The translations under genes were made by a program, and so were the position numbers. The notes beneath the pieces are model-generated. The model was not told the DNA's origin, did not search any database, and saw only the letters and a list, made by a program, of their open reading frames with translations. 64,000 nt of DNA. It comes from Solimonas variicoloris DSM 15731 (GTDB taxonomy: Bacteria > Pseudomonadota > Gammaproteobacteria > Nevskiales > Nevskiaceae). Shown here one piece after another: positions 19,002 to 27,819 of this stretch. The DNA lies in the NCBI RefSeq assembly GCF_000382285.1, contig NZ_KB907938.1:31029-95028 (forward strand). The letters run 5' to 3'. Every line of letters begins with the position of its first letter. Position 1 is the first letter of the stretch.

Positions 19002-19526
19002 ATGCGCAAGCCTGCCGTCTTCATCGCCCTCGCCCTGCTCGGCGCCGCCGCCGGCGCGCTGTCGTACCGGCACTTCGCGCAGCCGAAGGTCGAGCGCGCG
19101 ACGACCATCGCCCCGGCGCTGAGCTTCGCGACGCTCGACGGCAAGACGCTGGCGCTGTCGTCGCTGCGCGGACGCTGGGTGCTGATCAACTTCTGGGCCT
19201 CGTGGTGCGCACCGTGCATGGACGAGCTGCCGCATCTGGTCGCCGCACAGAGCAACTACGGCTCGCTGGGCCTGCAGATCATCGGCCCGGCCCTCGACGA
19301 GCCGGCCGCGGTGCAGCCGCTGCTGCGCCGCTTCCAGATCAACTATCCGGTCGCCGCCAACTTCAGCGCCGGCGACGCCGCGATGCGCGAGCTCGGCAAC
19401 GACCGCGGCGCGCTGCCGTTCTCGGTGCTGATCGATCCGGACGGCTTCGTCGCCGAACGCGTGCTCGGCGGCATGAGCGCCGAACAGCTGCAGCAGCTGC
19501 TGCAGCGGCATCTCGGCCGCTCCTGA
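19002..19526 (+). CDS. TlpA-family membrane-anchored thioredoxin
   Basis: 174 residues with an N-terminal membrane anchor or signal (residues 5-22) and a thioredoxin fold. The active site is WASWCAPC (~63-70), the usual TlpA/ResA form, with a cis-Pro loop in GALPFSVLID. It would act as a periplasmic thiol-disulfide reductase. It begins one base after the preceding stop, in an operon with the DsbD N-domain protein, so the pair probably works together, for instance in cytochrome c maturation or metal-stress thiol repair. The partner role is inference. Confidence 0.9.
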   Translation: MRKPAVFIALALLGAAAGALSYRHFAQPKVERATTIAPALSFATLDGKTLALSSLRGRWVLINFWASWCAPCMDELPHLVAAQSNYGSLGLQIIGPALDEPAAVQPLLRRFQINYPVAANFSAGDAAMRELGNDRGALPFSVLIDPDGFVAERVLGGMSAEQLQQLLQRHLGRS

Positions 19527-19655
19527 GCCCGGACCGCCAAACGCACCGAAATGCCGCGATCTTGTAGGTAACTGCCTGTAAATCCTATTTCGCGCTTGTT
19601 TTCGGCGACAGGGCTGCGGCAGAATCGGGCCATACCAAGAACGCGAGCACTCTGC

Positions 19656-20099
19656 TTGAGCCACCTGCTGCTGATCAACGGGCCCAACCTGAACCTGCTG
19701 GGCACCCGTGAGCCGGGCGTGTACGGGCACCAGACCCTGGCCGACATCGAGCGAGAGCTGGGCACCGAGGCCGCACGGCTCGGCCACCAGCTGTCGAGCT
19801 TCCAGAGCAATCATGAAGGCGCGCTGGTCGACCGCGTCCAGCAGGCCCGTGCCGACGGCGTCGCCTTCATCCTGATCAACCCGGGCGCGTACACGCATAC
19901 CAGCGTGGCGCTGCGCGACGCGCTGCTGGCCGTCGCCATCCCGTTCATCGAAGTGCATCTGTCGAACGTCCACGCCCGCGAGCCGTTCCGCAAGCACTCG
20001 TATCTGTCCGACATCGCTTCGGGCGTCATCGCTGGCTGCGGCGCGCTGGGTTACCGGCTCGCACTGCAGGCGGCGCATGCACGCCTTTCGCAAAACTGA
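19656..20099 (+). CDS. aroQ: Type II 3-dehydroquinate dehydratase
   Basis: 147-residue dodecameric enzyme of the shikimate pathway (3-dehydroquinate to 3-dehydroshikimate). Family blocks are [16 protein letters not shown] with the conserved Asn/Arg, the catalytic Tyr in [34 protein letters not shown], and [14 protein letters not shown] with the catalytic His. The best start is TTG at 19656, which gives the normal length; no ATG is in a suitable place and the ribosome site is weak. accB follows after 25 bases, the usual aroQ-accB-accC order. Confidence 0.95.
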   Translation: MSHLLLINGPNLNLLGTREPGVYGHQTLADIERELGTEAARLGHQLSSFQSNHEGALVDRVQQARADGVAFILINPGAYTHTSVALRDALLAVAIPFIEVHLSNVHAREPFRKHSYLSDIASGVIAGCGALGYRLALQAAHARLSQN

Positions 20100-20124
20100 C
20101 AAGCGCATCCCTGAGGAGGGAGCA

Positions 20125-20568
20125 ATGGATTTACGCAAGATCAAGACGCTGATCGATCTCGTCGAGCAGTCCGGCATCTCGGAGCTGGAAGTGCGCGAGG
20201 GTGAGGAATCAGTGCGCATCAGCCGCCAGATGGCGGCGCCGGTGCAGCCGGTCTATGCCGCGCCGCTTCAGGCGCCGGCAGCGCCGGCCGCCGTGGCCGC
20301 GCCTGCAGCGCCGGCCCCGGTCAAGGCCGACAACCGTCACATCGTCAAGGCGCCGATGGTCGGCACCTTCTACCGCGCGCCGTCGCCGGGCGCCAAGCCG
20401 TTCGTCGAGATCGGCCAGACCGTCAAGGCCGGCCAGGTGCTGTGCATCATCGAGGCGATGAAGATGCTCAACCAGATCGAGGCCGACAAGGCCGGCGTCG
20501 TCGTCGAGGTCCTCGCCGAGAACGAAAAGCCGGTCGAGTTCGACCAGCCGCTGTTCGCCATCGAGTGA
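20125..20568 (+). CDS. accB: Biotin carboxyl carrier protein of acetyl-CoA carboxylase
   Basis: 147 residues: an N-terminal oligomerisation segment ([17 protein letters not shown]), an Ala/Pro-rich mobile linker (~35-70) and a biotinyl domain with Lys113 in [11 protein letters not shown], the site biotinylated by BirA. It carries CO2 between biotin carboxylase and carboxyltransferase in the first step of fatty acid synthesis. A strong GAGGAGG ribosome site precedes ATG 20125. Forms an operon with accC 22 bases downstream. Confidence 0.97.
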   Translation: MDLRKIKTLIDLVEQSGISELEVREGEESVRISRQMAAPVQPVYAAPLQAPAAPAAVAAPAAPAPVKADNRHIVKAPMVGTFYRAPSPGAKPFVEIGQTVKAGQVLCIIEAMKMLNQIEADKAGVVVEVLAENEKPVEFDQPLFAIE

Positions 20569-20590
20569 ACCGGAACAGCCCCTTCCGGCC

Positions 20591-21952
20591 ATGAAAGAGA
20601 TCAAGAAAATCCTCATCGCCAACCGCGGTGAGATCGCCCTGCGCATCCTGCGCTGCTGTCGCGAGCTCGGCATCAAGACGGTCGCCGTCTATTCGACCGC
20701 CGACCGCGAGCAGAAGCATGTCGCGCTCGCCGACGAGGCCGTCTGCATCGGCCCGCCGCAGGCGGCGCGCTCCTACCTGAACATGGCGGCGATCATTTCC
20801 GCCGCCGAAGTGACCCAGGCCGACGCCATCCATCCGGGCTACGGCTTCCTGTCCGAGAATGCCGACTTCGCCGAGTCGGTCGAAAAATCCGGCTTCATCT
20901 TCATCGGCCCGCGTGCGGAGACGATCCGCCTGATGGGCAGCAAGACCAACGCCAAGGCCGAGATGATCGCCGCCGGCGTGCCCTGCGTGCCGGGCAGCAA
21001 CGGCGTGCTGCCGGACGACGACGACGAGTGCATCCGCATCGCCGCCGAAGTCGGCTATCCGGTGCTGATCAAGGCTGCCTCCGGCGGCGGCGGCCGCGGC
21101 ATGCACGTGGTGCGCGCGGAAGGCGATCTGATCCAGAAGATCCAGCTCGCGCGCACCGAGGCGCAGGCCGCGTTCAAGGACGGCTCCGTGTTCATGGAGA
21201 AGTACCTGGAGACGCCGCGCCACATCGAGTTCCAGGTGCTGTCCGACGGCCAGGGCAACGCGATCCATCTCGGCGAGCGCGACTGCTCGATGCAGCGCCG
21301 CAACCAGAAGGTCGTCGAGGAATCGCCGGCGCCGGGCATCACCGAGGAGCAGCGCGAGGAGATCGGCACGCTCTGCGTCGAGGCGTGCAAGCGCATCGGC
21401 TATCGCGGCGCCGGCACCTTCGAGTTCCTCTACGAGGACGGCCGCTTCTACTTCATCGAGATGAACACCCGCATCCAGGTCGAGCACCCGGTGACGGAGA
21501 TGGTCACCGGCGTCGATCTGATCAAGGAAATGATCCGCATCGCCGACGGCAAGCCGCTGAAGAAGAAGCAGGGCAACATCCGCATGCGCGGCCACGCGAT
21601 CGAGTGCCGGATCAACGCCGAGAACGCGCGCACCTTCGTGCCCTCGCCCGGCGAGATCAAGAAGTACCACGCGCCGGGCGGCCCGGGCATCCGCCTCGAC
21701 TCGCACTGCTACGCCGGCTACAAGGTGCCGCCGCACTACGACTCGATGATCGGCAAGCTGATCGCCTACGGCTCCGACCGCAAGAGTGCGATCGCGCGCA
21801 TGCGCCAGGCGCTGGCCGAGATGGTGATCGAGGGCATCCAGACCAACATCCCGCTGCAGCGCCGCATCATGGCGGACCCGGTGTTCAAGGAAGGCTCGCA
21901 CCACATCCACTACCTCGAGAAGATGCTCGAGCAGTGGGCGACGGAGGAGTGA
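20591..21952 (+). CDS. accC: Biotin carboxylase subunit of acetyl-CoA carboxylase
   Basis: 453-residue ATP-grasp enzyme that carboxylates biotin on AccB with bicarbonate and ATP. It shows the start block [15 protein letters not shown], the glycine-rich ATP loop [42 protein letters not shown] with catalytic residues, and the C-terminal IECRINAE. Length is normal (~450). Unlike many gammaproteobacteria, prmA does not follow; a 313-bp spacer with a terminator separates it from a thiolase gene. Confidence 0.98.
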   Translation: MKEIKKILIANRGEIALRILRCCRELGIKTVAVYSTADREQKHVALADEAVCIGPPQAARSYLNMAAIISAAEVTQADAIHPGYGFLSENADFAESVEKSGFIFIGPRAETIRLMGSKTNAKAEMIAAGVPCVPGSNGVLPDDDDECIRIAAEVGYPVLIKAASGGGGRGMHVVRAEGDLIQKIQLARTEAQAAFKDGSVFMEKYLETPRHIEFQVLSDGQGNAIHLGERDCSMQRRNQKVVEESPAPGITEEQREEIGTLCVEACKRIGYRGAGTFEFLYEDGRFYFIEMNTRIQVEHPVTEMVTGVDLIKEMIRIADGKPLKKKQGNIRMRGHAIECRINAENARTFVPSPGEIKKYHAPGGPGIRLDSHCYAGYKVPPHYDSMIGKLIAYGSDRKSAIARMRQALAEMVIEGIQTNIPLQRRIMADPVFKEGSHHIHYLEKMLEQWATEE

Positions 21953-22265
21953 GCAAAGCGAGAAGGCCTTGAAGGGCAAGCTCGCCTTGCGAACGCCCGG
22001 CCGGTATTTGCCCATGGCGAGGCACGACGCAAGGTCCTGCCGAGTCGGGCAAGGACGGCCGGGCCGGCGGTCGATTCGGCTGGACCGTCGCGCCAGTGGC
22101 GGTCGCGCAGCAACAGGAAAAGCCCCGGCCCGCCGGGGCTTTTTCGCATCTGCAGCGCATGATCAAATGCCCGCGCCATGTGGCGGTGCAGCAATAGTCA
22201 GCCCGAGCCCCCCTCACTAAGCTCGCCGCCATTTCCGGTTTTCCATTGCATTGCAGGAGAGACAG
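21953..22265. other. Intergenic spacer after accC
   Basis: 313 bp with no convincing gene. Positions 21953-22120 show no recognisable RNA or repeat. A strong terminator lies at 22121-22144, and the remaining ~120 bp hold the leader of the thiolase gene with GGAGA just before its ATG. Confidence 0.6.
22121..22144 (+). terminator. Rho-independent terminator of the aroQ-accB-accC operon
   Basis: AGCCCCGG-CCCG-CCGGGGCT stem followed by TTTT, 168 bases after the accC stop. An A-run also precedes the stem. Confidence 0.85.
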
Positions 22266-23555
22266 ATGAAGCCCTACGGCCGCAAGGTGGCGATCCTCGG
22301 CGGATCGCGCATTCCGTTCGCCCGTTCGAACACGGCGTACGCGACGAAGTCGAACCAGGACATGCTGACGACGGCCTTCAAGGGCGTCGTCGACAAGTTC
22401 CAGCTGCATGGCGAAGCGCTCGGCGAAGTCGCCGCCGGTGCGGTGCTGAAGCACTCGCGCGACTTCAACCTGTGCCGCGAGTCGGTGCTGTCGTCGGGCC
22501 TGGCGGCCGAAACGCCGGCCTATGACCTGCAGATGGCCTGCGGCACCGGCCTGCAGGCAGCGATCAACATCGCCAACAAGATCGCGCTCGGCCAGATCGA
22601 GTCGGGCATGGCCGGCGGCACCGACACCACCTCGGACGCGCCGATCGCGGTTGGCGAGAAGCTGCGCAAGATCCTGCTCGAACTCAACCGCGCCAAGACC
22701 ACCGGTCAGCGCCTCGCGGCGCTCGCCAAGTTCCGTCCGGCGATGCTGGCGCCGCAGATTCCGACCAACGGCGAGCCGCGCACCAAGATGAGCATGGGCC
22801 AGCACACCGAAGTGATGGTCAAGGAATGGAAGATCCCGCGCGAAGCGCAGGATCAGCTCGCCTACGAGTCGCACAAGAAGGCCGCCGCCGCCTGGGAAGC
22901 CGGCTTCTTCGACGATCTCGTCGTGCCGTTCTCGGGCCTGTCGCGTGACAACAATCTGCGCGCGGACATCACCCTGGAAAAGCTGGCGTCGCTGTCGCCG
23001 GCCTTCGACCGCAAGTCGGGCCAAGGCACGCTGACCGCCGGCAACTCGACGCCGCTGACCGACGGCGCCTCGGCGGTGCTGCTGGCGTCGGAAGACTGGG
23101 CCAAGGCGCACGGCTACAAGCCGCTCGCCTACATCACGCACGCCGAGACCGCCGCCGTCGACTTCGCCGGCCGCAAGCACGAAGGCCTGCTGATGGCGCC
23201 GGCCTATGCCGTCGCGCGCATGCTCAACCGCGCCGGCCTGAAGCTGCAGGACTTCGATTTCTACGAAATCCACGAAGCTTTCGCCGGCCAGGTGCTGTGC
23301 ACGCTGAAGGCCTGGGAAGACCCGAAGTTCTGCCGCGAGAAGCTCGGCCTCGATGCGCCGCTCGGCGCGATCGACCGCGCCAAGATGAACGTCAAGGGCG
23401 GCAGCCTCGCCGCCGGCCATCCGTTCGCGGCGACCGGCGGCCGCATCCTCGCCTCGCTGGCGAAGATCATCGACGAGAACAACGGCGGCCGCGGCCTGAT
23501 CTCGATCTGCGCGGCCGGCGGCCTCGGCATCACCGCGATCGTCGAGCGCGCCTGA
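22266..23555 (+). CDS. Acetyl-CoA acyltransferase (FadI-like thiolase)
   Basis: 429-residue thiolase that cleaves 3-ketoacyl-CoA with CoA in beta-oxidation, or runs in reverse as acetoacetyl-CoA synthase. Catalytic residues are visible: Cys92 in LQMACGTG, His336 in EIHEAFAGQ and Cys415 in CAAGGLG. The GGSLAAGHPFAATGGR active-site loop is at about 380. Closest in style to FadI-type long-chain thiolases. ATG 22266 follows AGGAGAGAC. No fadJ-like partner is adjacent. The last motif reads CAAGG where many thiolases have C-x-GGG. Confidence 0.92.
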   Translation: MKPYGRKVAILGGSRIPFARSNTAYATKSNQDMLTTAFKGVVDKFQLHGEALGEVAAGAVLKHSRDFNLCRESVLSSGLAAETPAYDLQMACGTGLQAAINIANKIALGQIESGMAGGTDTTSDAPIAVGEKLRKILLELNRAKTTGQRLAALAKFRPAMLAPQIPTNGEPRTKMSMGQHTEVMVKEWKIPREAQDQLAYESHKKAAAAWEAGFFDDLVVPFSGLSRDNNLRADITLEKLASLSPAFDRKSGQGTLTAGNSTPLTDGASAVLLASEDWAKAHGYKPLAYITHAETAAVDFAGRKHEGLLMAPAYAVARMLNRAGLKLQDFDFYEIHEAFAGQVLCTLKAWEDPKFCREKLGLDAPLGAIDRAKMNVKGGSLAAGHPFAATGGRILASLAKIIDENNGGRGLISICAAGGLGITAIVERA

Positions 23556-23614
23556 GGCTCCGGGCGATCGCCGGCAGCTCCGCTGCCGGCGTCGCCTGCG
23601 CACCATAGCGATAT

Positions 23615-23640
23615 GAAAAGCCCGGTTCGCCGGGCTTTTC
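23615..23640 (+). terminator. Rho-independent terminator after the thiolase gene
   Basis: GAAAAGCCCGG-TTCG-CCGGGCTTTTC hairpin with a stable TTCG loop and flanking A and T runs. It can act in both directions; it lies 60 bases after the thiolase stop. Confidence 0.85.
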
Positions 23641-23718
23641 GTTTCTGGTGGTCTTTCCGCTCGGGCGCGGAGCAGGCTTTGTGCATAATCGACCGATCCT
23701 CATCGGGAGTCCCGCTTC

Positions 23719-25128
23719 ATGAGCCTGCTGCGCACCAAAGCCATCGATCCGAACGCCCATACCGGGTTGCGCCGCTGCCTGACGGCCTGGGATCTGACCC
23801 TGCTCGGCATCGGCTGCGTGATCGGCACCGGCATTTTCGTGCTGACCGGCGTCGCCGCCGCCGAGCACGCCGGTCCGGCGATCGTGCTGTCGTTCGTGAT
23901 CTCGGGATTGGCCTGCGCGTTCTCGGCCCTGTGCTACGCCGAGCTGTCGAGTGCGATCGGTGGCAGCGGCAGCGCCTACGGCTACGCCTATGCCGGCATC
24001 GGCGAGTTCCCGGCCTGGATCATCGGCTGGCTGCTGCTGCTGGAATACACGGTCGCCACCGCCACCGTGTCGATCGGCTGGTCGGGCTACTTCGCCAAGA
24101 TCCTGTCCGGCTTCTTCGGTTTCGAACTGCCGGCGGCGTGGACGTCGTCGCCGTCCGAAGGCGGCATCTGCAACGTGCCGGCGATGGCCATCGTGCTGGT
24201 GCTCGCCCTGCTGCTGTCCTGGGGAGTGAAGGAATCGGCGCGCTTCAACGGCGTGATGGTGATCGTCAAGCTGGCGACGATCCTGATCTTCATCGCGATC
24301 GCCGCGCCGCACGTCGATCCGGACAACTGGTCGCCGTTCATTCCCGAACGCGTCGTCGACGCCAACGGCCAGTCGCATTACGGCATGATGGGCATCGCCA
24401 CCGCCGCGGCGCTGATCTTCTTCGCGTACATCGGCTTCGACGCCGTCTCGACCGCCGGCGAAGAAGCGATCAATCCGCAGCGCGATCTGCCGATCGGCAT
24501 CCTGGCGTCGCTGGCGGTCTGCACGCTGCTCTACATCGTCGTGTCCGGCATCCTGACCGGCGTCGTGCCGTACCAGCAGATCGACCTCAAGGCCCCGATC
24601 GCCGCGGCGATGGGCCGCCTCGGCATCAGCTGGGCGCAGGGTCTGGTCGCGACCGGCGCGATCTTCGGCATCACCACCGTCATGCTGGTGCTGTACTACG
24701 GCCTGACCCGCATCGTGCTGGCGATGAGCCGCGACGGCCTGCTGCCGTCGGCGATGGCGACGCTGCATCCGCGCACGCAGACACCGGTCAAGCTGATCTT
24801 CAGCAGCGGCATCGTCATCGCGCTGATCGCCGGCCTGTCGCCGATCGGCAAGGTCGCCGAGCTCGTCAACCTCGGCACGCTGGGCGCGTTCTTCCTCGTC
24901 TGCCTCAGCGTCATCGTCCTGCGCCGCACGCGTCCGGACATGCCGCGTCCGTTCCGGGTGCCGGCCGTACCGCTGGTGCCGATCCTCGGCATGGGCTTCT
25001 GCGGCTGGCTGATGCTGAGCCTGCCCGGACTGACCTGGGTAGCGTTTTCGATCTGGATGGCGCTCGGCCTGACGCTCTACTTCGCGTACTCGCGCCGGCA
25101 CAGCGCGCTCGCTCCGAAGATCGCCTGA
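23719..25128 (+). CDS. APC-superfamily amino acid permease
   Basis: 469-residue inner-membrane protein with twelve or more hydrophobic segments. The first helix has the substrate-binding GIGCVIGTGIFVLTG motif, and FFAYIGFDAVSTAGEEAINPQRDLP is the helix-6/7 signature of the cationic amino acid transporter (CAT/YfnA-like) branch. It would import amino acids with protons. ATG 23719 follows a GGGAG ribosome site. Stands alone between a terminator and hemH, 52 bases upstream of hemH. Confidence 0.92.
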   Translation: MSLLRTKAIDPNAHTGLRRCLTAWDLTLLGIGCVIGTGIFVLTGVAAAEHAGPAIVLSFVISGLACAFSALCYAELSSAIGGSGSAYGYAYAGIGEFPAWIIGWLLLLEYTVATATVSIGWSGYFAKILSGFFGFELPAAWTSSPSEGGICNVPAMAIVLVLALLLSWGVKESARFNGVMVIVKLATILIFIAIAAPHVDPDNWSPFIPERVVDANGQSHYGMMGIATAAALIFFAYIGFDAVSTAGEEAINPQRDLPIGILASLAVCTLLYIVVSGILTGVVPYQQIDLKAPIAAAMGRLGISWAQGLVATGAIFGITTVMLVLYYGLTRIVLAMSRDGLLPSAMATLHPRTQTPVKLIFSSGIVIALIAGLSPIGKVAELVNLGTLGAFFLVCLSVIVLRRTRPDMPRPFRVPAVPLVPILGMGFCGWLMLSLPGLTWVAFSIWMALGLTLYFAYSRRHSALAPKIA

Positions 25129-25180
25129 GCGTCCGCGCCGATCTTCAACGCGGGCGGTCGGCCCGCGTATGATCGCGGCG

Positions 25181-26263
25181 ATGCCGAACCCGCCTTCCAC
25201 TCCGAACGTCGACGCGCACGCCCGCGCACTGCGCAGCGGCGTGCTGCTCGTCAACCTCGGCACGCCGGATGCGCCCGAGGCTCCGGCGATCCGCCGCTAC
25301 CTCGCCGAGTTCCTCAGCGACCGGCGCGTCGTCGAACTGCCGCGCCCCTTGTGGTGGCTGATCCTGCACGGCTTCATCCTGCCGTTCCGGCCGGCACGCC
25401 TCGCGCATGCATACCGCAGCATCTGGACGCCCGACGGTTCGCCACTGCTGGCGATCAGCCGCGCGCAGCAGGCCGGCCTGCAGGCGCGCCTCGGTGCCGA
25501 CATTCCCGTCGCGCTCGGCATGCGCTACGGCACGCCGTCGATCGCCGGCGCGATCGATCAGCTGCTGGAGGCCGGCGCGCGCCGCATCGTCGTGCTGCCG
25601 CTGTATCCGCAGTATTCGGCGACGACCACGGCCTCGGTGTTCGACGCCGTGCTCGCGCACGTGCAGCCGATGCGCTGGTGGCCGGAACTGCGCCTGGTCA
25701 ACGGCTATCACGACCTGCCCGACTACATCGACGCGCTCGCCGACTCGGTGCGCGCGCACTGGCAGCTGCACGGCCGCGGCGAGCACCTGCTGATGTCGTT
25801 TCACTCGATCCCGCTGCAATACCTGACGGCCGGCGATCCGTACTACTGCTTCTGCCAGAAGACCGCGCGCCTGCTGGCGGCGGCGCTGCAGCTGGCCCCG
25901 GAGCAATGGAGCCTCAGCTTCCAGTCCCGAATCGGCCGCGCCAAATGGCTGTCGCCGTACACCGACCAGACCGTCGAGCGCCTCGCCCGCAGCGGCGTAC
26001 GCACGCTCGACGCGATCTGCCCCGGCTTCTCCGCCGACTGCCTGGAGACGCTCGAGGAGGTGGCGCTGCGCTACGCGGAGCAATTCCGTGCCGCGGGCGG
26101 CGAGGCCCTGCGCTACATCCCGGCGCTGAACGCCGGCGAACGGCACCTCGACGTGCTCACCGAACTCGCCCGGCAGCATCTGGCCGGCTGGCCCGACGTC
26201 AGCCGCCCGGACCCGGCCGCGGCCGCCCCCGAGCGCATCGCGCGCCTGCAGCGCGGCTTCTGA
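25181..26263 (+). CDS. hemH: Ferrochelatase
   Basis: 360-residue enzyme that inserts Fe2+ into protoporphyrin IX, the last step of haem synthesis. Family signatures: GVLLVNLGTPDAP, LPLYPQYSATTTASVFD, LMSFHSIPLQYL with the metal-site His208, SFQSRIGRAKWLSPYTD and CPGFSADCLETLEE with Glu289. It acts at the inner membrane face. Two in-frame ATGs (25169, 25181) exist and the second is used; the choice is not certain. It is followed by a bidirectional terminator facing the ompA-like gene. Confidence 0.96.
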   Translation: MPNPPSTPNVDAHARALRSGVLLVNLGTPDAPEAPAIRRYLAEFLSDRRVVELPRPLWWLILHGFILPFRPARLAHAYRSIWTPDGSPLLAISRAQQAGLQARLGADIPVALGMRYGTPSIAGAIDQLLEAGARRIVVLPLYPQYSATTTASVFDAVLAHVQPMRWWPELRLVNGYHDLPDYIDALADSVRAHWQLHGRGEHLLMSFHSIPLQYLTAGDPYYCFCQKTARLLAAALQLAPEQWSLSFQSRIGRAKWLSPYTDQTVERLARSGVRTLDAICPGFSADCLETLEEVALRYAEQFRAAGGEALRYIPALNAGERHLDVLTELARQHLAGWPDVSRPDPAAAAPERIARLQRGF

Positions 26264-26403
26264 CTTCAGCCGCCGGCTCGCCGGCACCGCCACGGGCCCC
26301 GTGCCGCCGGCAATCCTCCGCGCGGCAGGCCGGCGCCTGCACGCGCTGCACGGCGCGACGGCCCTGCCCGCTCAGCACGCCACCACGGCCCCGACACGAA
26401 AAA

Positions 26404-26433
26404 AACCCCGCTGCCTCTCGGCAGCGGGGTTTT
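26404..26433. terminator. Bidirectional terminator between hemH and the OmpA-family gene
   Basis: AACCCCGCTGCC-TCTC-GGCAGCGGGGTT stem (12 bp). It is flanked by an A-run on the left and TT on the right, so it ends both convergent transcripts. Confidence 0.9.
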
Positions 26434-26457
26434 CCTGAAGCGACGTCCTGAGCCGGC

Positions 26458-27615
26458 TTATTCGCCGCGAGTGCGGGTTTCCGCACGGCGGTTCTGGGCG
26501 CGACCTTCAGCGGTATCGTTCGTCGCCACCGGCTTCGACTCGCCGTAAGCGTACGTGTTCAGACGGCCCGGCTCGACGCCCTTGCGCAGCAGGTACTGCT
26601 TGACGGCGTTGGCGCGGCGTTCCGACAGACCCTGGTTGTAGCCTTCGGTGCCGACCGAGTCGGTGTGACCGGAGACGTCGACCTTCAGGGCCGGATACTT
26701 CTCGGAAACCTGATTGATGACATTCGCCGCATCGTCGAGCATTTCCTTCGAGTAATCCGACAGATCGGACTTGTCGAACTCGAAGTGCACGTCCTCGAAG
26801 CGCAGGTCGGCGCCGGAACCGATGATCTTGAAGCGGCCGGAACCGAGCGTCGTCGGGCAGCCCTTGTCGTCGACCGCGACACCAGGCGGCGTACCCGGGC
26901 ACTGGTCCAGACCATCCGGCACGCCATCGCCGTCCGAATCGATCGGGCAGCCCTTGGCATCGACCTTCACGCCCTTGGGCGTGCCCGGGCACAGATCGGC
27001 GTCGTCCGGCACGCCGTCGCCATCCGAGTCCTTGACCTCGAGCACCGGCTTGGCCGGCTTGTCGCCGAGCGCGGCAACCAGGCCGACCTTGACGACCGGC
27101 TCGCCGAAGGCGCTGACACCCGGAATGTCGCCGGCGTCGAGCCAGCGGTAGCGGACGTCGGCGCGCATGCCGAGGTGATCGCTGAAATACTTGAAGAAGC
27201 CGACGCCGGCGTCGACGAACGGATCGGTCGACTTGTTACCGGTGGTCTTCAGCTCCGTCCGCATCGCGCCGACGCCGAGGCCGACGTACGGCGAGAACTT
27301 CGGATCGCGCGAATAGAAGAACATGCCGTCGAGCTTGGCACCGTACTGGCGCCAGTTGTTCGGATTGGCGGCGCCGTCCTTGTCGAACTGGTCCCAGGAT
27401 CCGCTGAACTCCCAACCCCAGTACTGGTTGATGGCCTTGCCTGCGCCGATGTACCAGCCGTTGCCGTTGTCGGAGTTGCGGTCACCGTCCTCGAACGTAT
27501 AGGTGTAACCGCCACTGATGTACGGCCGCATTTCCTGCTCCGCTTCCTGCGCCAGAACCGGCATGGCGACAGCGGCGAGCAGTAACGCAAGTCCGGCACG
27601 GTGCATTTTTTTCAT
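26458..27615 (-). CDS. OmpA/OprF-family outer-membrane protein
   Basis: 385 residues: signal peptide (MKKMHRAGLALLLAAVAMPVLAQ), an eight-strand OmpA-like barrel (about 30-200), two thrombospondin type-3 calcium-binding repeats (DSDGDGVPDDADLCP and DSDGDGVPDGLDQCP, ~210-265) and a C-terminal OmpA peptidoglycan-binding domain with HTDSVGTEGYNQGLSERRANAVKQYL. This is the OprF layout. It joins the outer membrane to peptidoglycan and may form a pore. ATG 27615 has GGGAG upstream; a perfect TATAAT lies 61-66 bases before it. Confidence 0.95.
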   Translation of the reverse strand: MKKMHRAGLALLLAAVAMPVLAQEAEQEMRPYISGGYTYTFEDGDRNSDNGNGWYIGAGKAINQYWGWEFSGSWDQFDKDGAANPNNWRQYGAKLDGMFFYSRDPKFSPYVGLGVGAMRTELKTTGNKSTDPFVDAGVGFFKYFSDHLGMRADVRYRWLDAGDIPGVSAFGEPVVKVGLVAALGDKPAKPVLEVKDSDGDGVPDDADLCPGTPKGVKVDAKGCPIDSDGDGVPDGLDQCPGTPPGVAVDDKGCPTTLGSGRFKIIGSGADLRFEDVHFEFDKSDLSDYSKEMLDDAANVINQVSEKYPALKVDVSGHTDSVGTEGYNQGLSERRANAVKQYLLRKGVEPGRLNTYAYGESKPVATNDTAEGRAQNRRAETRTRGE

Positions 27616-27676
27616 TGCCGAATCTCCCAACCTCTTGTTTATCCAGAACAGCCCGAAAGCGTGTGCAGCCTGAAAC

Positions 27677-27682
27677 ATTATA
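27677..27682 (-). promoter_or_regulatory. -10 element of the OmpA-family gene promoter
   Basis: A perfect TATAAT on the minus strand, 61-66 bases upstream of the start codon. This implies a leader of about 55 bases. The -35 region is weak (CTGCAG at ~16 bp spacing). Confidence 0.6.
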
Positions 27683-27819
27683 CGCAAGCCGTTTTGCACT
27701 GCAGCGTAAATTTATTGGAGGCTTGCCAAGCACGCGGCGCTTGCGCACCCTCCGCTTCTGCGGCGATTCTGCCCCGTAAACTAGAAGTTTTCCAGCAAGT
27801 TGGACTCTCCGGACCCCGC

